DNA of 64,000 nucleotides from Candidatus Krumholzibacteriota bacterium (GCA_016933255.1 JAFGBF010000016.1:1-64000); one strand, 5' to 3'; counted from the stretch's first letter, positions 33,538 through 41,181 are shown. Notes: generated by a model not told the origin, from the sequence alone. A program made the numbers and translations.

Positions 33538-36387
33538 CTACCGTCCTCCCGATTCCGCGATTTCCCCGCCACCGATGAACTCGATCGGCCTCAGTTGAGG
33601 GATTATATTGATTACCAGATTCGTGTTTTCTCCTGCGTCGAGATCAAGATCGAACTGGTCTTTTTCGAACCGGAAAAGGGTGGGCAGTCCATACTCATAA
33701 ACAGTCAGATGCCATCTGCCAGGGTGAAGGTTGATGAATGAGAAACGCCCCGATCTGTCCGTTTCCTGCCGGAGCACTTTATTTCCGTCGGTCAGCTCAA
33801 CGAAAAGGTCTGGGTATCCTCCTACGATCTTCATATCGTCAGGGGAGAGAGGCGCAGCCACGGCGCCCCCGGCTCCTGTCAGAAGAGAGCCTTCCGGGAA
33901 TCCGCCGCCTTCCTTGAAATTCAGTCTTTCCCTGTCAGGCTCGAGCAGCAGCACCTGCCCGGCGACCTGACATTCCGGAACGACTTCGATCACCCTGGCA
34001 GTCTCTTCTCCGCCTTCTACAGTTACGATGGTCGGATTCGTGCCGGATGTGGTCTCATTAAGGCTGATCGATTTCTGGTCGACTCTGAGTGCGTATGTCC
34101 CCGGCTCGAGCGGAGGGAATGTGAATATTCCCTCGCTATCAGTGACCGTCTTGAGGTCCCCCGCTGCGAGAAGTATATTAGCCCGAGGCCTGTTTGCAGC
34201 TCTATCGCCTTCGAACACGCGCCCTTTCAGTACGCCGAAACTCCGATTCTTGGTGACAGGCACTCTGAACGGGATCGTGTATGCGGCCTGGAAGGAAAGG
34301 TCATCCCTGCCATTATCCTCGAATTCGAACCATCTTGCCTTCAGGGCGATCGAATGGCCGTTCGGAAGGCTCAGATCGGCGGTCGAGAAGAAGTAATGCT
34401 GAGCTTGAAGATCGTCGTCTTTCGACATATTGTTCTTCTGATAGTTCAGTGAAAACCTGATCCAGTTTACCGGTGTCACCGAAGTTGAAACTCCGGTATT
34501 CACAGTTCTCGTCGGGGTTCCCGTAAACCTGCTGTGGCCGATTCTGGTAAAAGCCGAAATCGACACTCCCGGTTTCAGGCGCAAATATGTGTAGATGCTG
34601 TACCGCTCCAGAACCTTGTTCGACTCATCGTGGACCCGATCGTCGAACAACGCCCTCTCCGCGTAGGTCTGTATCCCGACCCGGTCGAATGACTGGCAGG
34701 CACCCAGCCGTAGGATCTTTTCGCTGTAATCGAAGAGCGGATCGGCCAGTTCATCTTTTCGGGCAAAATCGTCGTAGTTCAGCGAGATGTTCAGGCCGAA
34801 CGTGAATGGATAAGCTATCTCTCCGCTGAAAGATCGTTCTCTGGGCGCTGAATCCTGATCGGGATCAAGATCGAGGTTGCGTTCGTGGAACCTGTAGGAG
34901 AAGTTGCCCTTGAGCCGGTCAAAAATCGGAAACGCGACCGTACCGTTGTTGTAGAGGACATCCCCGTAGTAACCGAGGTATTCCGCCCCGGCGCGGGTAT
35001 TTTCGAAAATGTACCACATCCGATCGGAAAGCTGACCGTCAAGAGAGATCCTGTGCGCAAAATCGTTTCCGCGATCCTTTGAATCGGAGACACTGTAGCC
35101 GTACTCCATGCCGAGCCTGAGTTTTTTGCCGGGCGTCACCGTTGCCGAGACAGAATAGATATTCCCTTCGTAACCTTCGAATGTTGGTTCGGACAGCTTG
35201 CTCTTTGCGAGAAAATTGGTCCCGACCGAGAGCAGTTTCTTGTGGGAATATCCGGCATAGACGCCGACCTCGCGCTTTTCCGGCACATCCCATCTTGACT
35301 TTATGTAAAATGAGCCTAAAGACATCCCCTTCGCGTGCAGGCGTCCTTCGATGCCCCTTCCGAAGGTGAGAAGTTCGGTCAGATGAGACATTGTAAAGAG
35401 ACGGTCGCCGGCATGAAGGTCGATCAGCTGATCGCTGTAATCGAGCCTTACGGCATCCCGCAACCCGTAAATGGATTTATTTTGCTGATCCGGCCCGCGC
35501 AGAAGGAAGCTCATCCGTCTGGTCCCCTCTTCGTTGATCGAACCGTTCCCTGAGTATTCTACCTGAAATCCGCCTTCTTCCTTGCCTCCGACAGCGATAA
35601 GCCGGGCCCTGGTCGAAATCGTATTATACCGTTCGATTTTTCGGGTCAAACGGGGAATGATCTCTGTGACGACTGTACGCTCGAGCGTGGTCGTCTCTCC
35701 TTCGGCCGATTCCGCTTTTGCGATGATCTTGACTATGTGGCCGATCTCTTTTTTGATATCCTCTTTTGTATTGACGGTGAACTCTATCGTTTTCGATGAT
35801 CCCGGGCCGATAGTGCTGCAGCTCGGTTCAACTGCTATTGTGAACCCGTGTGAAGCCTCTGCTTCGATGGTGAAATCAGCGCTGCAATTACCCTTATTTA
35901 CGAGCAGCATACAGAAAGAATAGTCATTGCCGGCTAATATAAATTGGAGTGCATTATTGATCGTCGCCTCAAGCTCCAGGAGAGCATCTACCACGACCGT
36001 AATACTATCCCTTATGATACCGTCTCCAGCCCGGTCCCTGTACGAATAGACCGCTTCGTAGGAGCCGGCAGGGCAGTTTTGCGGCACTCTGAACGTCACC
36101 AGACTGAACCACTGTTTTCCAGGTTCGAGAGTCAGCTCCCGTTCGTATTCGATCATCGGTTCCCATCCCTCAGGGAGTGAGGAGAGATCGAGAGACTCGA
36201 CAAGATCAAGCGGGAGATCAGAGTTGTTAGATAATAGAAATCCGGCAGTTATGATCTGTCCCGGTTCAGCGTTCACGATCTTTGGCGTGGTCAGGCGCAT
36301 CTCCGCGCCCTCGCCGTTCCATTGGGCAACGGCTGCCGAGGGGAGGAGCAGAACGATAAATACGATACATGCGGCATATAGCTTCAA
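33538..36387 (-). CDS. Usher-like outer-membrane protein with NEW3 and carboxypeptidase-regulatory-like domains
   Basis: 949 residues. Signal peptide (LYAACIVFIVLLLPSAAVAQ). Residues 25-240 are two NEW3-type Ig domains (GFLLSNNSDLPLDLVESLD; LVNKGNCSADFTIEAEA). Residues 245-700 are rich in alternating amphipathic beta strands, a large barrel, with LHAGDRLFTMSHLTELLTFG near its start. Residues 715-935 are two carboxypeptidase-regulatory-like beta-sandwiches (LKGRVFEGDRAANRPRANIL; TDSEGIFTFPPLEPGTYALR; DRSGRFSFINLHPGRWHLTV). The plan of N-domain, barrel and two C-terminal sandwiches parallels fimbrial ushers, but this is not a standard usher family sequence. TTG start overlapping the chaperone stop (TTGA) supports a joint function as secretion pore for the subunits. 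Confidence 0.65.
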   Translation of the reverse strand: MKLYAACIVFIVLLLPSAAVAQWNGEGAEMRLTTPKIVNAEPGQIITAGFLLSNNSDLPLDLVESLDLSSLPEGWEPMIEYERELTLEPGKQWFSLVTFRVPQNCPAGSYEAVYSYRDRAGDGIIRDSITVVVDALLELEATINNALQFILAGNDYSFCMLLVNKGNCSADFTIEAEASHGFTIAVEPSCSTIGPGSSKTIEFTVNTKEDIKKEIGHIVKIIAKAESAEGETTTLERTVVTEIIPRLTRKIERYNTISTRARLIAVGGKEEGGFQVEYSGNGSINEEGTRRMSFLLRGPDQQNKSIYGLRDAVRLDYSDQLIDLHAGDRLFTMSHLTELLTFGRGIEGRLHAKGMSLGSFYIKSRWDVPEKREVGVYAGYSHKKLLSVGTNFLAKSKLSEPTFEGYEGNIYSVSATVTPGKKLRLGMEYGYSVSDSKDRGNDFAHRISLDGQLSDRMWYIFENTRAGAEYLGYYGDVLYNNGTVAFPIFDRLKGNFSYRFHERNLDLDPDQDSAPRERSFSGEIAYPFTFGLNISLNYDDFARKDELADPLFDYSEKILRLGACQSFDRVGIQTYAERALFDDRVHDESNKVLERYSIYTYLRLKPGVSISAFTRIGHSRFTGTPTRTVNTGVSTSVTPVNWIRFSLNYQKNNMSKDDDLQAQHYFFSTADLSLPNGHSIALKARWFEFEDNGRDDLSFQAAYTIPFRVPVTKNRSFGVLKGRVFEGDRAANRPRANILLAAGDLKTVTDSEGIFTFPPLEPGTYALRVDQKSISLNETTSGTNPTIVTVEGGEETARVIEVVPECQVAGQVLLLEPDRERLNFKEGGGFPEGSLLTGAGGAVAAPLSPDDMKIVGGYPDLFVELTDGNKVLRQETDRSGRFSFINLHPGRWHLTVYEYGLPTLFRFEKDQFDLDLDAGENTNLVINIIPQLRPIEFIGGGEIAESGGR

Positions 36388-37190
36388 TCCTGCAACCTCA
36401 GATTGTAATTTGCCCCGAATACGCGGTCATCTCCGCTGTCGACTATCATCAGCGCCGAATATTGTCCGGAAGGGACTTCGGTCAGATCGAGAGTGTGTCT
36501 CACCGAGCAGCCGGGGAATATTCTCTGTGTCCTGCTCTCATATCGCCCGGAGAATCTTCCCTGTTCGTCGTACAATTCCACCCAGAAGGTCGGCCGCATC
36601 CATCGGTCGCCGGCGTTTTCGATGTCGGATACGAGCATCCTTTTTCCCTCGATGTCGATCAGCTCGTTTTTTACTACCCTGACAGAAGTATTTCCCGACT
36701 CGCCGATGTTTACGATAACCTGAACGGCGTACCGGACTACGGTATTAAGCCCTAAAGTCGATCTTCCGTCCTTCCCTCGCAGTTTCTGTGAATTCACCGG
36801 CGCTTCGGGTTCTATCATGATTATGCTCCAATAGGTGCCGGCAAGACCCGGGCCCGGAGGGACAGCTATCTCATAGTAGACCGGTATCGTTTCGCCGGGC
36901 GGTATGTTGATGTGAGTAGGACTTATCGAGATCCATCCGGCATTCGATCTCTCGGCCGATCCTGGATCTCCGTACTCCGTCCTGCCGTCGGCATAGAACA
37001 GGTAGTCAGTCTGGAAGAGTCTTACGACGGCGACAGAGTCGGTGTCGTTGTTCACTTGTATCAGGCCTTCCATCCTGTCTCCCGGCTGCAGTGTCGCCTC
37101 GTGCGTCAGACCGCCGAGAATCGTTACTCCGCTCTCGGCCGAAGAAGCCAATACGGCCAGCAGGATAAATAAAAGTGCGATTCGTTTCAT
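36384..37190 (-). CDS. Periplasmic pilus-chaperone-like protein
   Basis: 268 residues. Signal peptide (RIALLFILLAVLASSAES). Two Ig-like domains: residues 20-130 (LQPGDRMEGLIQVNNDTDSV; WISISPTHINIPPGETIPVY; GTYWSIIMIEPEAP) and 150-260 (RYAVQVIVNIGESG; VSDIENAGDRWMRPTFWVEL). The arrangement, with a first-domain edge strand before a Pro-rich hinge, is that of PapD-like chaperones, which cap fibre subunits by donor-strand complementation. Sequence similarity is low, so this is a fold-level call; a NEW3/DUF916-like protein is the alternative. ATG with GGAGG 5 nt upstream. It lies between the subunit genes and the usher-like gene. Confidence 0.65.
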   Translation of the reverse strand: MKRIALLFILLAVLASSAESGVTILGGLTHEATLQPGDRMEGLIQVNNDTDSVAVVRLFQTDYLFYADGRTEYGDPGSAERSNAGWISISPTHINIPPGETIPVYYEIAVPPGPGLAGTYWSIIMIEPEAPVNSQKLRGKDGRSTLGLNTVVRYAVQVIVNIGESGNTSVRVVKNELIDIEGKRMLVSDIENAGDRWMRPTFWVELYDEQGRFSGRYESRTQRIFPGCSVRHTLDLTEVPSGQYSALMIVDSGDDRVFGANYNLRLQD

Positions 37191-37238
37191 CCTTGCCTCC
37201 TGAGAGTGCTTTTGAGTGCTCCAAACATCGTTCCTCCT

Positions 37239-37748
37239 CTAATTAAGAGTTGTGAGCGTGAGGGTGACCGTCCTTGAGCTCGAGGAGATAACTCCCGCTC
37301 CGACCGTTGCGGAAAACTCGTAGGTAATACTGAGTCCCCCCTGGTTCGTGTGATGCACCATGCCTGTTATAAGATCCTTGGCGGTAGTCGTTAGCTGTAC
37401 AGATCCAGAACTGGTTCCCCCTGCAGGTGCCTGGAGCGTTATCCTCAGATTTACATTTGGCGGCATCGACGAGTTCAATTCGCCGGTTATCCGCATTTGG
37501 GCAGGAGTCGTCACCACGCTGTAGGTAGTCGTCGCATCCGTTACGCTCGTCGGCTGCGATCCTGCTGTAACAGAATTGATTACCAGTATACCCGGGTCAC
37601 CGCTTACAGTAAGGCTGTCGGCGTACAGAGGGAAGCTCGATATATGCAGGCAAAAGGCAACCAATATCGACAGAAGCAGGGCCGCACGCCCCGGCTGGCG
37701 GCGCTCTCTGTCTCTATGGCCATTATCGCTGGATATATATATCCTCAT
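37239..37748 (-). CDS. Fibre subunit-like protein 2 (no N-terminal extension)
   Basis: 169 residues; a basic leader and hydrophobic segment end near PLYA, giving a mature part of about 125 residues that begins directly SLTVSGDPG. It shares with its paralogues at 37816 and 39823 the motifs LVINSVTAGSQPT, TDATTTYSV, RITGELNSSMP, APAGGTSSG, DLITGM and SRTVTLTLT. All-beta, Ser/Thr/Gly-rich, with no cysteine in the mature part. Closest to the 39823 paralogue (shared TTPAQMRITG and HHTNQGGL). Second gene of the operon, 67 bp after subunit 1, with a strong hairpin between them. Inferred role: tip or minor subunit of a surface fibre. Confidence 0.68.
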   Translation of the reverse strand: MRIYISSDNGHRDRERRQPGRAALLLSILVAFCLHISSFPLYADSLTVSGDPGILVINSVTAGSQPTSVTDATTTYSVVTTPAQMRITGELNSSMPPNVNLRITLQAPAGGTSSGSVQLTTTAKDLITGMVHHTNQGGLSITYEFSATVGAGVISSSSRTVTLTLTTLN

Positions 37749-37767
37749 CTCTTCAAGAAGCTCGGCT

Positions 37768-37801
37768 GGTCCGGGGCGCTCGGCGAGAGACGCCCCGGAC
37801 C
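37768..37801 (-). other. Intercistronic 11-bp hairpin between subunit 1 and subunit 2
   Basis: GGTCCGGGGCG (37768-37778) is perfectly complementary to CGCCCCGGACC (37791-37801), with a 12-nt loop. There is no T-run on the minus strand, so it is not a classical terminator. A structure here would protect the 3' end of the subunit 1 message and reduce read-through, as between major pilin and downstream genes in many pilus operons. Confidence 0.75.
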
Positions 37802-37815
37802 GTAAGCGACCACAA

Positions 37816-38298
37816 CTAGCTGTCGGTCAGCGTCAGTGTTGCCGTCCTCGTATCTGAGGCGACGACACCTGCCGCTGTTGTAGCTGAGAAGTTGTAGCTG
37901 ATCGTAATGCCGCTCTCCGCCAGGGTACTGATTCCAGTCACGAGATCCGCGGCTGAAGCAGTGAGAGTCACCTGGCCTGCGCTGGATCCCCCAGTCGGAG
38001 CAGTGAGTGTCACGGCGAGCGTAGTATTTGCCGGCATCGCAGAATCGATATCGCCGGTGATCTTTTTACTACTGCCGTTTGTTGTTATGCTGTAGGAAGT
38101 TGTTGCATCGGTCGCAGCCGTGGGCTGGGAGCCGGCAGTGGCAGAGTTGACTATAAGTGCGCCAGGGTTACCACTGACCGAGATCTCATCAATAGCCGTT
38201 ACCTGAAACGTGACCGTTTGAGTGGCTGTCTGCGCGAATGCGTTTCCGCCTGCGAAGATGATGGACCCAACCGCAATAAACAAAACGAGCTTCTTCAT
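37816..38298 (-). CDS. Fibre subunit-like protein 1 (probable major subunit)
   Basis: 160 residues. Signal peptide (MKKLVLFIAVGSIIFAGGNA, cleavage AFA-Q). The mature protein starts with a 15-residue extension, QTATQTVTFQVTAID, with alternating hydrophobic residues, then the common core: EISVSGNPGALIVNS, ATAGSQPTAATDATTSYS, KKITGDIDSAMPANTTL, APTGGSSAG, DLVTGIS, TRTATLTLTDS. No cysteines in the mature part. Such an extension is what donor-strand exchange subunits need. The ribosome site is the best in the window (GGAGGTGA just before ATG), which fits an abundant product. It has a sigma54-type promoter and a distant upstream element. Function as a fibre subunit is inferred from context. Confidence 0.7.
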   Translation of the reverse strand: MKKLVLFIAVGSIIFAGGNAFAQTATQTVTFQVTAIDEISVSGNPGALIVNSATAGSQPTAATDATTSYSITTNGSSKKITGDIDSAMPANTTLAVTLTAPTGGSSAGQVTLTASAADLVTGISTLAESGITISYNFSATTAAGVVASDTRTATLTLTDS

Positions 38299-38423
38299 TA
38301 TTCACCTCCCTCGCGTTTAAATGATCGGAACTTGCAATAAACCAATACGTTAGCGGACAATCTCCTGCGGTTAAGCATCGGAGACCCCGATCCTCTCAGG
38401 GGGTCGTACGATCCAGGGAATAC

Positions 38424-38444
38424 TGCAATAAAAAATTGCAGCAC
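38424..38444 (-). other. Small hairpin in the subunit 1 leader
   Basis: CTGCAAT and ATTGCAG (7-bp stem, 5-nt A/T loop, near 38424-38444) lie in the roughly 165-nt leader between the predicted sigma54 start and the ATG at 38298. It could stabilise the message. Position is approximate by a few bases. Confidence 0.4.
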
Positions 38445-38475
38445 TGTAGTCGTATCACCCTACTGTCCGTATGGG

Positions 38476-38490
38476 GCAAGTAATATTCCC
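38476..38490 (-). promoter_or_regulatory. Sigma54-type promoter of subunit 1
   Basis: On the minus strand GGGAATATTACTTGC has GG and GC at the sigma54 spacing and shares ATATTACTTGC with the element at 47440. The -24 box deviates (GGGAA for TGGCA), so it is weaker than the other three. The start would be near 38465. Confidence 0.5.
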
Positions 38491-38544
38491 TATACAGGGT
38501 TGCGGATGCGTTGACAGTGCAGTCTTTATCTGAAGACAAAAAGT

Positions 38545-38561
38545 GAATATTTCAAATATTC
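38545..38561. promoter_or_regulatory. Perfect 17-bp palindrome upstream of the subunit 1 promoter
   Basis: GAATATTTCAAATATTC reads the same on both strands except for the centre base. It lies about 70 bp upstream of the -24/-12 element, and a half copy (GAATATTTGAG) follows about 50 bp further up. Candidate protein-binding site. Confidence 0.5.
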
Positions 38562-38710
38562 CGGGGGAATTTTTTGTAAGGTAATGCTGGAATTTGAGAT
38601 ATCGAATATTTGAGGTGTTGTACCCAGCAATTTTTATTGACTCTTCCCGACCTGTCCCGACTTCGAAAATTTTTAAACAATTGAATTTTCTTGCGTTTCT
38701 CCCGGAAAAA

Positions 38711-38729
38711 CTGTCAAATATATTTGCAG
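38711..38729. promoter_or_regulatory. Conserved upstream element, copy 1
   Basis: CTGTCAAATATATTTGCAG, an inverted repeat (CTG-CAAAT / ATTTG-CAG with one extra T). Its centre is 237 bp upstream of the centre of the subunit 1 -24/-12 element. The same element occurs at 40609, with similarity continuing into TCTGT and ATTCCGG on its right. Candidate enhancer-binding-protein site. Confidence 0.6.
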
Positions 38730-38806
38730 TCTGTTAAAATAAATTCCGGACAGCCGGAGGTTGAAAAGAAGATTTTTGCCGCCTGGATCGCTGAACGGGA
38801 GGGTTT

Positions 38807-39742
38807 GTGAAAAAGCGTCTGATCATTATATTTTCGACAGTGATGGTAATTTGTCTGATCTCATTTCGCGAGGGGTCCGCTATGGATAAAAAAGAATACA
38901 ACAGACTGACAGAAGAAGAAGAGAGAGTCATCATCGGAAAGGGTACGGAGGCGCCTTTCAGCGGGATCTATAACGATTTTTTTGATAGAGGTGTCTACCG
39001 CTGCAAAAGATGCGATGCCCCGCTGTATATTTCAGATGACAAGTTCTCGTCATCCTGCGGGTGGCCGAGTTTTGACGATGAAATAAAAGGAGCTGTCAGA
39101 AGACAAAAGGATCGTGATGGAATCAGGACCGAGATCCTGTGCGCAAATTGCGGAGCGCATCTGGGACATCTTTTTGAAGGAGAAGGCCTCACAGAAAAGG
39201 ATATCAGGCATTGTGTCAATTCTATCTCGCTGATCTTTGTGCCTGCCGAACAGACTCCAGATATTGCGAAGGCTTATTTTGCGGGAGGATGTTTCTGGGG
39301 CGTAGAATATTTATTTGAACAAAAGGAAGGGGTTGTCTCCGCGGTGTCAGGTTATGGTGGAGGCGATCTCGAAAACCCGTCATATCAGGATGTAACTGTC
39401 GGAAATACCGTTCATATGGAGATCGTGGAAGTGACATACGATCTGAACAAAGTGAGTTATGAAGATCTCGCCAGGTTTTTCTTTGAGATCCATGATCCGA
39501 CCCAGGAAGACGGGCAGGGTCCGGATATCGGGGAACAGTACATGTCAGCGGTATTTTTCAGTAGCGAAGAAGAAAAACTGACAGCTCAGAGGTTGATCGA
39601 TACCCTCAAAAACAAGGGGTATCCGGTCGTTACAAAGCTTCTTCCGGCCGGAACCTTCTGGAAGGCGGAAGAGTACCACCAGAACTATTACGAAAAGAAC
39701 AAAAAAACACCCTACTGTCACAGGTACGAGAAGAGATTTTAA
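38807..39742 (+). CDS. msrBA: Exported methionine sulfoxide reductase, MsrB-MsrA fusion
   Basis: 311 residues. Signal-like N-terminus (KRLIIIFSTVMVICLISF). Residues 28-150 are MsrB: YRCKRCDAPLY and EILCANCGAHLGHLFEGEG give the two zinc CxxC pairs, and the catalytic Cys is in DIRHCVNSISL. Residues 157-310 are MsrA: AYFAGGCFWGVEYLFEQKEG with its catalytic Cys, SGYGGG and NPSYQDVTVGNT. The two domains reduce R- and S-methionine sulfoxide in proteins, here probably in the periplasm. GTG start with GGGAGG upstream. It is divergent from subunit 1 and convergent on subunit 3, so it sits inside the fibre locus and may repair its exported proteins. Confidence 0.95.
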   Translation: MKKRLIIIFSTVMVICLISFREGSAMDKKEYNRLTEEEERVIIGKGTEAPFSGIYNDFFDRGVYRCKRCDAPLYISDDKFSSSCGWPSFDDEIKGAVRRQKDRDGIRTEILCANCGAHLGHLFEGEGLTEKDIRHCVNSISLIFVPAEQTPDIAKAYFAGGCFWGVEYLFEQKEGVVSAVSGYGGGDLENPSYQDVTVGNTVHMEIVEVTYDLNKVSYEDLARFFFEIHDPTQEDGQGPDIGEQYMSAVFFSSEEEKLTAQRLIDTLKNKGYPVVTKLLPAGTFWKAEEYHQNYYEKNKKTPYCHRYEKRF

Positions 39743-39822
39743 TCACACTTGCTCTTGCCCGGTTTCGACAGTCGTTCTGCCGGCTGAGCGTCCTCGCCTT
39801 CTTTTTGAAGAGGACCCATTTG

Positions 39823-40341
39823 CTAATTATGATCTGCGAGTGTGAAAGTGACCGTTCTCGAGCTGGAGGAGATGACTCCCGCCTGGACCGTTGCCGATAG
39901 TTGGTAGGTAATGGCAAGTCCTCCCTGGTTCGTATGATGCGACATGTTTGTCACGAGATCTTTGGCGACAGCCGTCAACTGCACCATCCCCGAACTGTCA
40001 CCCCCTGCAGGCGCCTGAAGCATTATGTGCAGGGTCACATTCGCCGGCATATTCGAATTCAATGAGCCGGTTATCCTCATTTGGGCCGGAGTTGTAGCCA
40101 CGCTGTAGGTCGTGGTCGCTTCTGCGGTACACTCGGGTTCCAGCCCGGCGCTCGCTGTATTTATCACCAGTGTCCTCGGATCGCCGCTGACACTGATGCT
40201 GTCGGCGCAGAGCGGAGGGGATCCGAACTGCAGAAAAATGATCGTCAGGAAGAGACGAAACAGGTCGGTGCGCTTCAGCCGGAAACCATATTCTCTAAAG
40301 ATCCCTCGAGGATCGTTACTTGCTGTTTGAAAAAATGACAA
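39823..40341 (-). CDS. Fibre subunit-like protein 3 (no N-terminal extension)
   Basis: 172 residues. The hydrophobic signal segment is LFRLFLTIIFLQFGSPPLCA; the mature part begins directly DSISVSGDPRTLVIN, then AEATTTYSV, TTPAQMRITGSLNSNMPANV, APAGGDSSG, HHTNQGGLAITYQ, SRTVTFTL. It is the closest relative of subunit 2 and, like it, lacks the N-terminal extension of subunit 1. It has one cysteine (LEPECTAEA). Start is TTG at 40341, fixed by AAAGGAG 8 nt upstream. It is separated from the rest of the operon by msrBA on the other strand and has its own sigma54-type promoter and distant element. Probably an alternative tip or minor subunit. Confidence 0.66.
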   Translation of the reverse strand: MSFFQTASNDPRGIFREYGFRLKRTDLFRLFLTIIFLQFGSPPLCADSISVSGDPRTLVINTASAGLEPECTAEATTTYSVATTPAQMRITGSLNSNMPANVTLHIMLQAPAGGDSSGMVQLTAVAKDLVTNMSHHTNQGGLAITYQLSATVQAGVISSSSRTVTFTLADHN

Positions 40342-40375
40342 TTTAAAAGCTCCTTTGGACGATATTATGAAAATG

Positions 40376-40390
40376 GCAAGGATGGTGCCT
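40376..40390 (-). promoter_or_regulatory. Sigma54-type promoter of subunit 3
   Basis: On the minus strand AGGCACCATCCTTGC matches TGGCACG-N4-TTGC except for the first T and the G after CAC. The start would be near 40365, leaving a 24-nt leader that holds the AAAGGAG site before the TTG at 40341. Confidence 0.65.
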
Positions 40391-40608
40391 TCGGCCGGCT
40401 GCCCCCAGGCTGATTACTCCAGGCACAGGAAAAATTTAGAGGGCTGCTTTCCCCGGCTGGAATTGTGGTTTTCCGCAAGGTATTGTGAAAACAGCAAGTA
40501 TAAGTGCTTAGGTAATACTGCCCATCAACCTGAATTTTTTCATTACAAATTTTTTTGAAATCAAAAAAACTTTACAGGTGTAATTTTCATCTGATCCCAG
40601 TGTAAAAA

Positions 40609-40627
40609 CTGTCAAATAAATTTGCAG
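40609..40627. promoter_or_regulatory. Conserved upstream element, copy 2
   Basis: CTGTCAAATAAATTTGCAG, one base different from copy 1 at 38711. Its centre is 235 bp upstream of the subunit 3 -24/-12 element. Between element and promoter the two leaders have no evident similarity, so the element itself appears selected. The rest of 40342-40989 holds no supported gene. Confidence 0.6.
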
Positions 40628-40989
40628 GTCTGTCATATTCCGGCCAGGGCGCACCGGCCAGTGTGACGGATCTGTAATCGATCGTTGACGTTTCATTATG
40701 AGGATGGTTATCTCCCCGCTCGTGACGTTCTTCGGCTTTTCGAGCAGTACCGGCAGATGGCGGACCAGAGATCACCGGCAGCTTTTTAGGTATTTTCTCG
40801 GTTCTCATCTCCGGACACTCCTCCTGTCCTCCCTGCAGGCGTGCGGCATGGCGCAGGTATCATTTTCCTTGACAGGTTATTGGAAACCGGAGAATATGAG
40901 AATCCTCAAGGTAAGGATGTGTGGTTCTGCTGGGATTAACGTGGAGATGGAGGTGAAAGATCCGGTTTGTGGTAGGCCGGGTCGGGATT

Positions 40990-41181
40990 ATGCCGGAAAC
41001 ATTTACAGGGTGCCTGAAGTGCAATAAGGGAGTGCTGCTTCCCTTGTCCGATTACGGAAGAGACGGAGCGCCTATCCGCTATAAAGCCTGGGTTTGTAAC
41101 AATCCTGATTGCGGGTTCAATTTGCGTATCGACAATGGCGAGTTGAGTCTGGGAAAATCGTTGGGGTATTCGACAAAATAG
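40990..41181 (+). CDS. Small four-cysteine zinc-ribbon-like protein
   Basis: 63 residues: PETFTGCLKCNKGVLLPLSD, then RYKAWVCNNPDCGFNLRIDN. CxxC and CxxxxC pairs would bind one zinc ion. The middle (LPLSDYGRDGAPIRYKAWVC) looks like a conserved small family, but I cannot name a function. ATG at 40990 is preferred over GTG at 40969; the ribosome site is weak for both. The gene stands alone and converges on the CPBP gene. Confidence 0.6.
   Translation: MPETFTGCLKCNKGVLLPLSDYGRDGAPIRYKAWVCNNPDCGFNLRIDNGELSLGKSLGYSTK

Noticed and set aside
38711-38729. The 19-mer itself read as a sigma54 promoter (TGTCA ... TTGCA)
   Set aside because: The invariant GG is missing and the spacing is one or two bases too long; the element behaves as an upstream site instead.
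40490-40510. A second sigma54-like site, AGCAC-TTATAC-TTGC, upstream of subunit 3
   Set aside because: Spacing is one base short and the GG is lost; the site at 40376 is a better match and correctly placed.
40698-41027. A 109-codon frame containing MEVKDPVCGR, like the start of a YHS domain
   Set aside because: The match covers ten residues only; the rest is not YHS-like, and the overlapping frame encodes the conserved four-cysteine protein.
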